A stretch of DNA of 6,650 nt from Cyclobacteriaceae bacterium. Lineage in GTDB: Bacteria; Bacteroidota; Bacteroidia; Cytophagales; Cyclobacteriaceae. Below the pieces are notes generated by a model. It did no database searches. It was not told the DNA's origin and saw only the letters and a list, made by a program, of their open reading frames with translations. Below, one piece after another: positions 5,955 to 6,650 of the stretch. A program made the translations under genes and the position numbers. The stretch spans positions 1-6,650 of the forward strand of contig JABFSY010000201.1 of assembly GCA_013140395.1 (NCBI GenBank), given 5' to 3'. Position 1 is the stretch's first letter; each line of letters opens with the position of its first letter.

Positions 5955-6650
5955 GGAGAGAGAAGTAGCACAACCTACCAAAGAGATCAAAGGCTCTGAG
6001 GTTTTGTTGCGTTGCTTGGTGGCAGAGGGAGTAGACGTTATGTTTGGATACCCGGGTGGAGCAATCATGCCGGTGTATGACGCATTGTATGATTATGCTG
6101 ATCAGTTAAATCACATCTTAGTCCGCCATGAACAAGGCGCTATTCATGCCGCACAAGGATATGCACGTGTGTCGGGCAAAGTTGGTGTAGCACTTGCAAC
6201 GTCTGGTCCCGGTGCAACTAATTTGATTACCGGGTTAGCGGATGCATTGATTGATTCAACTCCGGTTGTTTGTATTACCGGGCAAGTTTTCGCGCACCTA
6301 TTGGGCACCGATGCTTTTCAGGAAATAGATGTCATCAACACAACGATTCCAGTTACAAAATGGAATGTGCAAGTAACGGAAGCAAAAGATATTGCTCCCG
6401 CTATTGCCAAAGCATTTTACATTGCAAAAACAGGAAGGCCAGGACCTGTGTTGGTTGACATCACCAAGAACGCGCAGAATGAATTGTTTGCAGAAGAGAA
6501 ATATGAAAAATGTGATTTTATCAGAACGTACAAGCCGAAACCTGCTCTGCAACCAACGCAGATAGAGGCAGCGGCCGCACTGATTAATAATGCGAAGCGA
6601 CCCTATATTTTGGCCGGACAAGGTGTGTTACTTTCAGGCGCTACGAAGGA
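5929..6650 (+). CDS. ilvB: Acetolactate synthase large subunit, 3' truncated by the window end
   Basis: The frame is open from ATG 5929 to the window end and gives 240 residues plus two bases, the N-terminal third or more of a protein usually near 560-600 residues. The enzyme uses thiamine diphosphate to join pyruvate with pyruvate or 2-oxobutyrate, the first common step of Val/Ile synthesis. The N-terminal PYR-type domain is clear: [14 protein letters not shown], then [16 protein letters not shown] with Glu68 as the cofactor-activating glutamate, [23 protein letters not shown] (Phe130, Gln131), TKWN (Lys144), and [12 protein letters not shown]. The sequence after about residue 205 starts the middle domain. 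The start is chosen because no other start codon upstream of the conserved region exists in frame; it overlaps the ilvD end by 26 nt. An AAGGAG at 5953-5958 lies downstream of the start and has no start codon at a usable distance. A small subunit (ilvN) would be expected downstream. Confidence 0.95.
   Translation, partial: MDALLTKTKEREVAQPTKEIKGSEVLLRCLVAEGVDVMFGYPGGAIMPVYDALYDYADQLNHILVRHEQGAIHAAQGYARVSGKVGVALATSGPGATNLITGLADALIDSTPVVCITGQVFAHLLGTDAFQEIDVINTTIPVTKWNVQVTEAKDIAPAIAKAFYIAKTGRPGPVLVDITKNAQNELFAEEKYEKCDFIRTYKPKPALQPTQIEAAAALINNAKRPYILAGQGVLLSGATK

Noticed and set aside
6270..6458. 62-aa + strand ORF in another frame inside ilvB
   Set aside because: The overlapping ilvB frame shows continuous conserved motifs, so this is a shadow ORF.

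Overview
The window looks like a chromosomal segment of a Bacteroidota bacterium, probably Cytophagales-like (inference). The reasons are moderate G+C, weak or absent Shine-Dalgarno sequences, promoter-like TAnnTTTG boxes, a typical Bacteroidota BNR/sortilin-type glycosyl hydrolase C-terminus, and an ilvE-ilvD-ilvB gene order. All supported genes lie on the + strand.

Region 1 (1-1581) holds the 3' end of a large BNR/VPS10-type 'glycosyl hydrolase' family protein. It is followed by a complete DUF4349 protein with a lipoprotein-like signal, a coiled coil and a C-terminal membrane segment. Region 2 (1582-3010) is a complete fold-type I PLP aminotransferase with its own candidate promoter. Its substrate cannot be told from sequence.

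Region 3 (3011-6650) is a branched-chain amino acid biosynthesis operon: ilvE (class IV aminotransferase), ilvD (dihydroxy-acid dehydratase) and ilvB (acetolactate synthase large subunit, cut by the window end). ilvB overlaps the end of ilvD by 26 nt. IlvB makes the acetohydroxy acids, IlvD dehydrates the dihydroxy acids to 2-keto acids, and IlvE transaminates these to Val, Ile and Leu. The reductoisomerase (ilvC) and the small subunit (ilvN) are not seen and may follow downstream.

The most interesting element is in the 290 nt before ilvE, which holds what looks like a complete ribosome-mediated transcription attenuator. A 30-codon leader ORF (3118-3210) carries the run L-V-L-I-N-V-I-I-L, in which 8 of 9 codons are for branched-chain amino acids. 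Just downstream is a perfect 11-bp GC-rich terminator hairpin with a T-rich tail (3233-3266). The last leader codons contain a near copy of the terminator's 3' strand (3195-3208 versus 3245-3258, 12 of 14 identical), which can pair with the terminator's 5' strand as an antiterminator. This is the logic of enteric ilv/leu leaders, here in an apparent Bacteroidota genome.

Smaller signals are an imperfect long hairpin plus 13-nt direct repeats between ilvE and ilvD, a duplicated TCTTGCACT word around the candidate operon promoter, and an unusual phosphate-loop sequence in IlvE.
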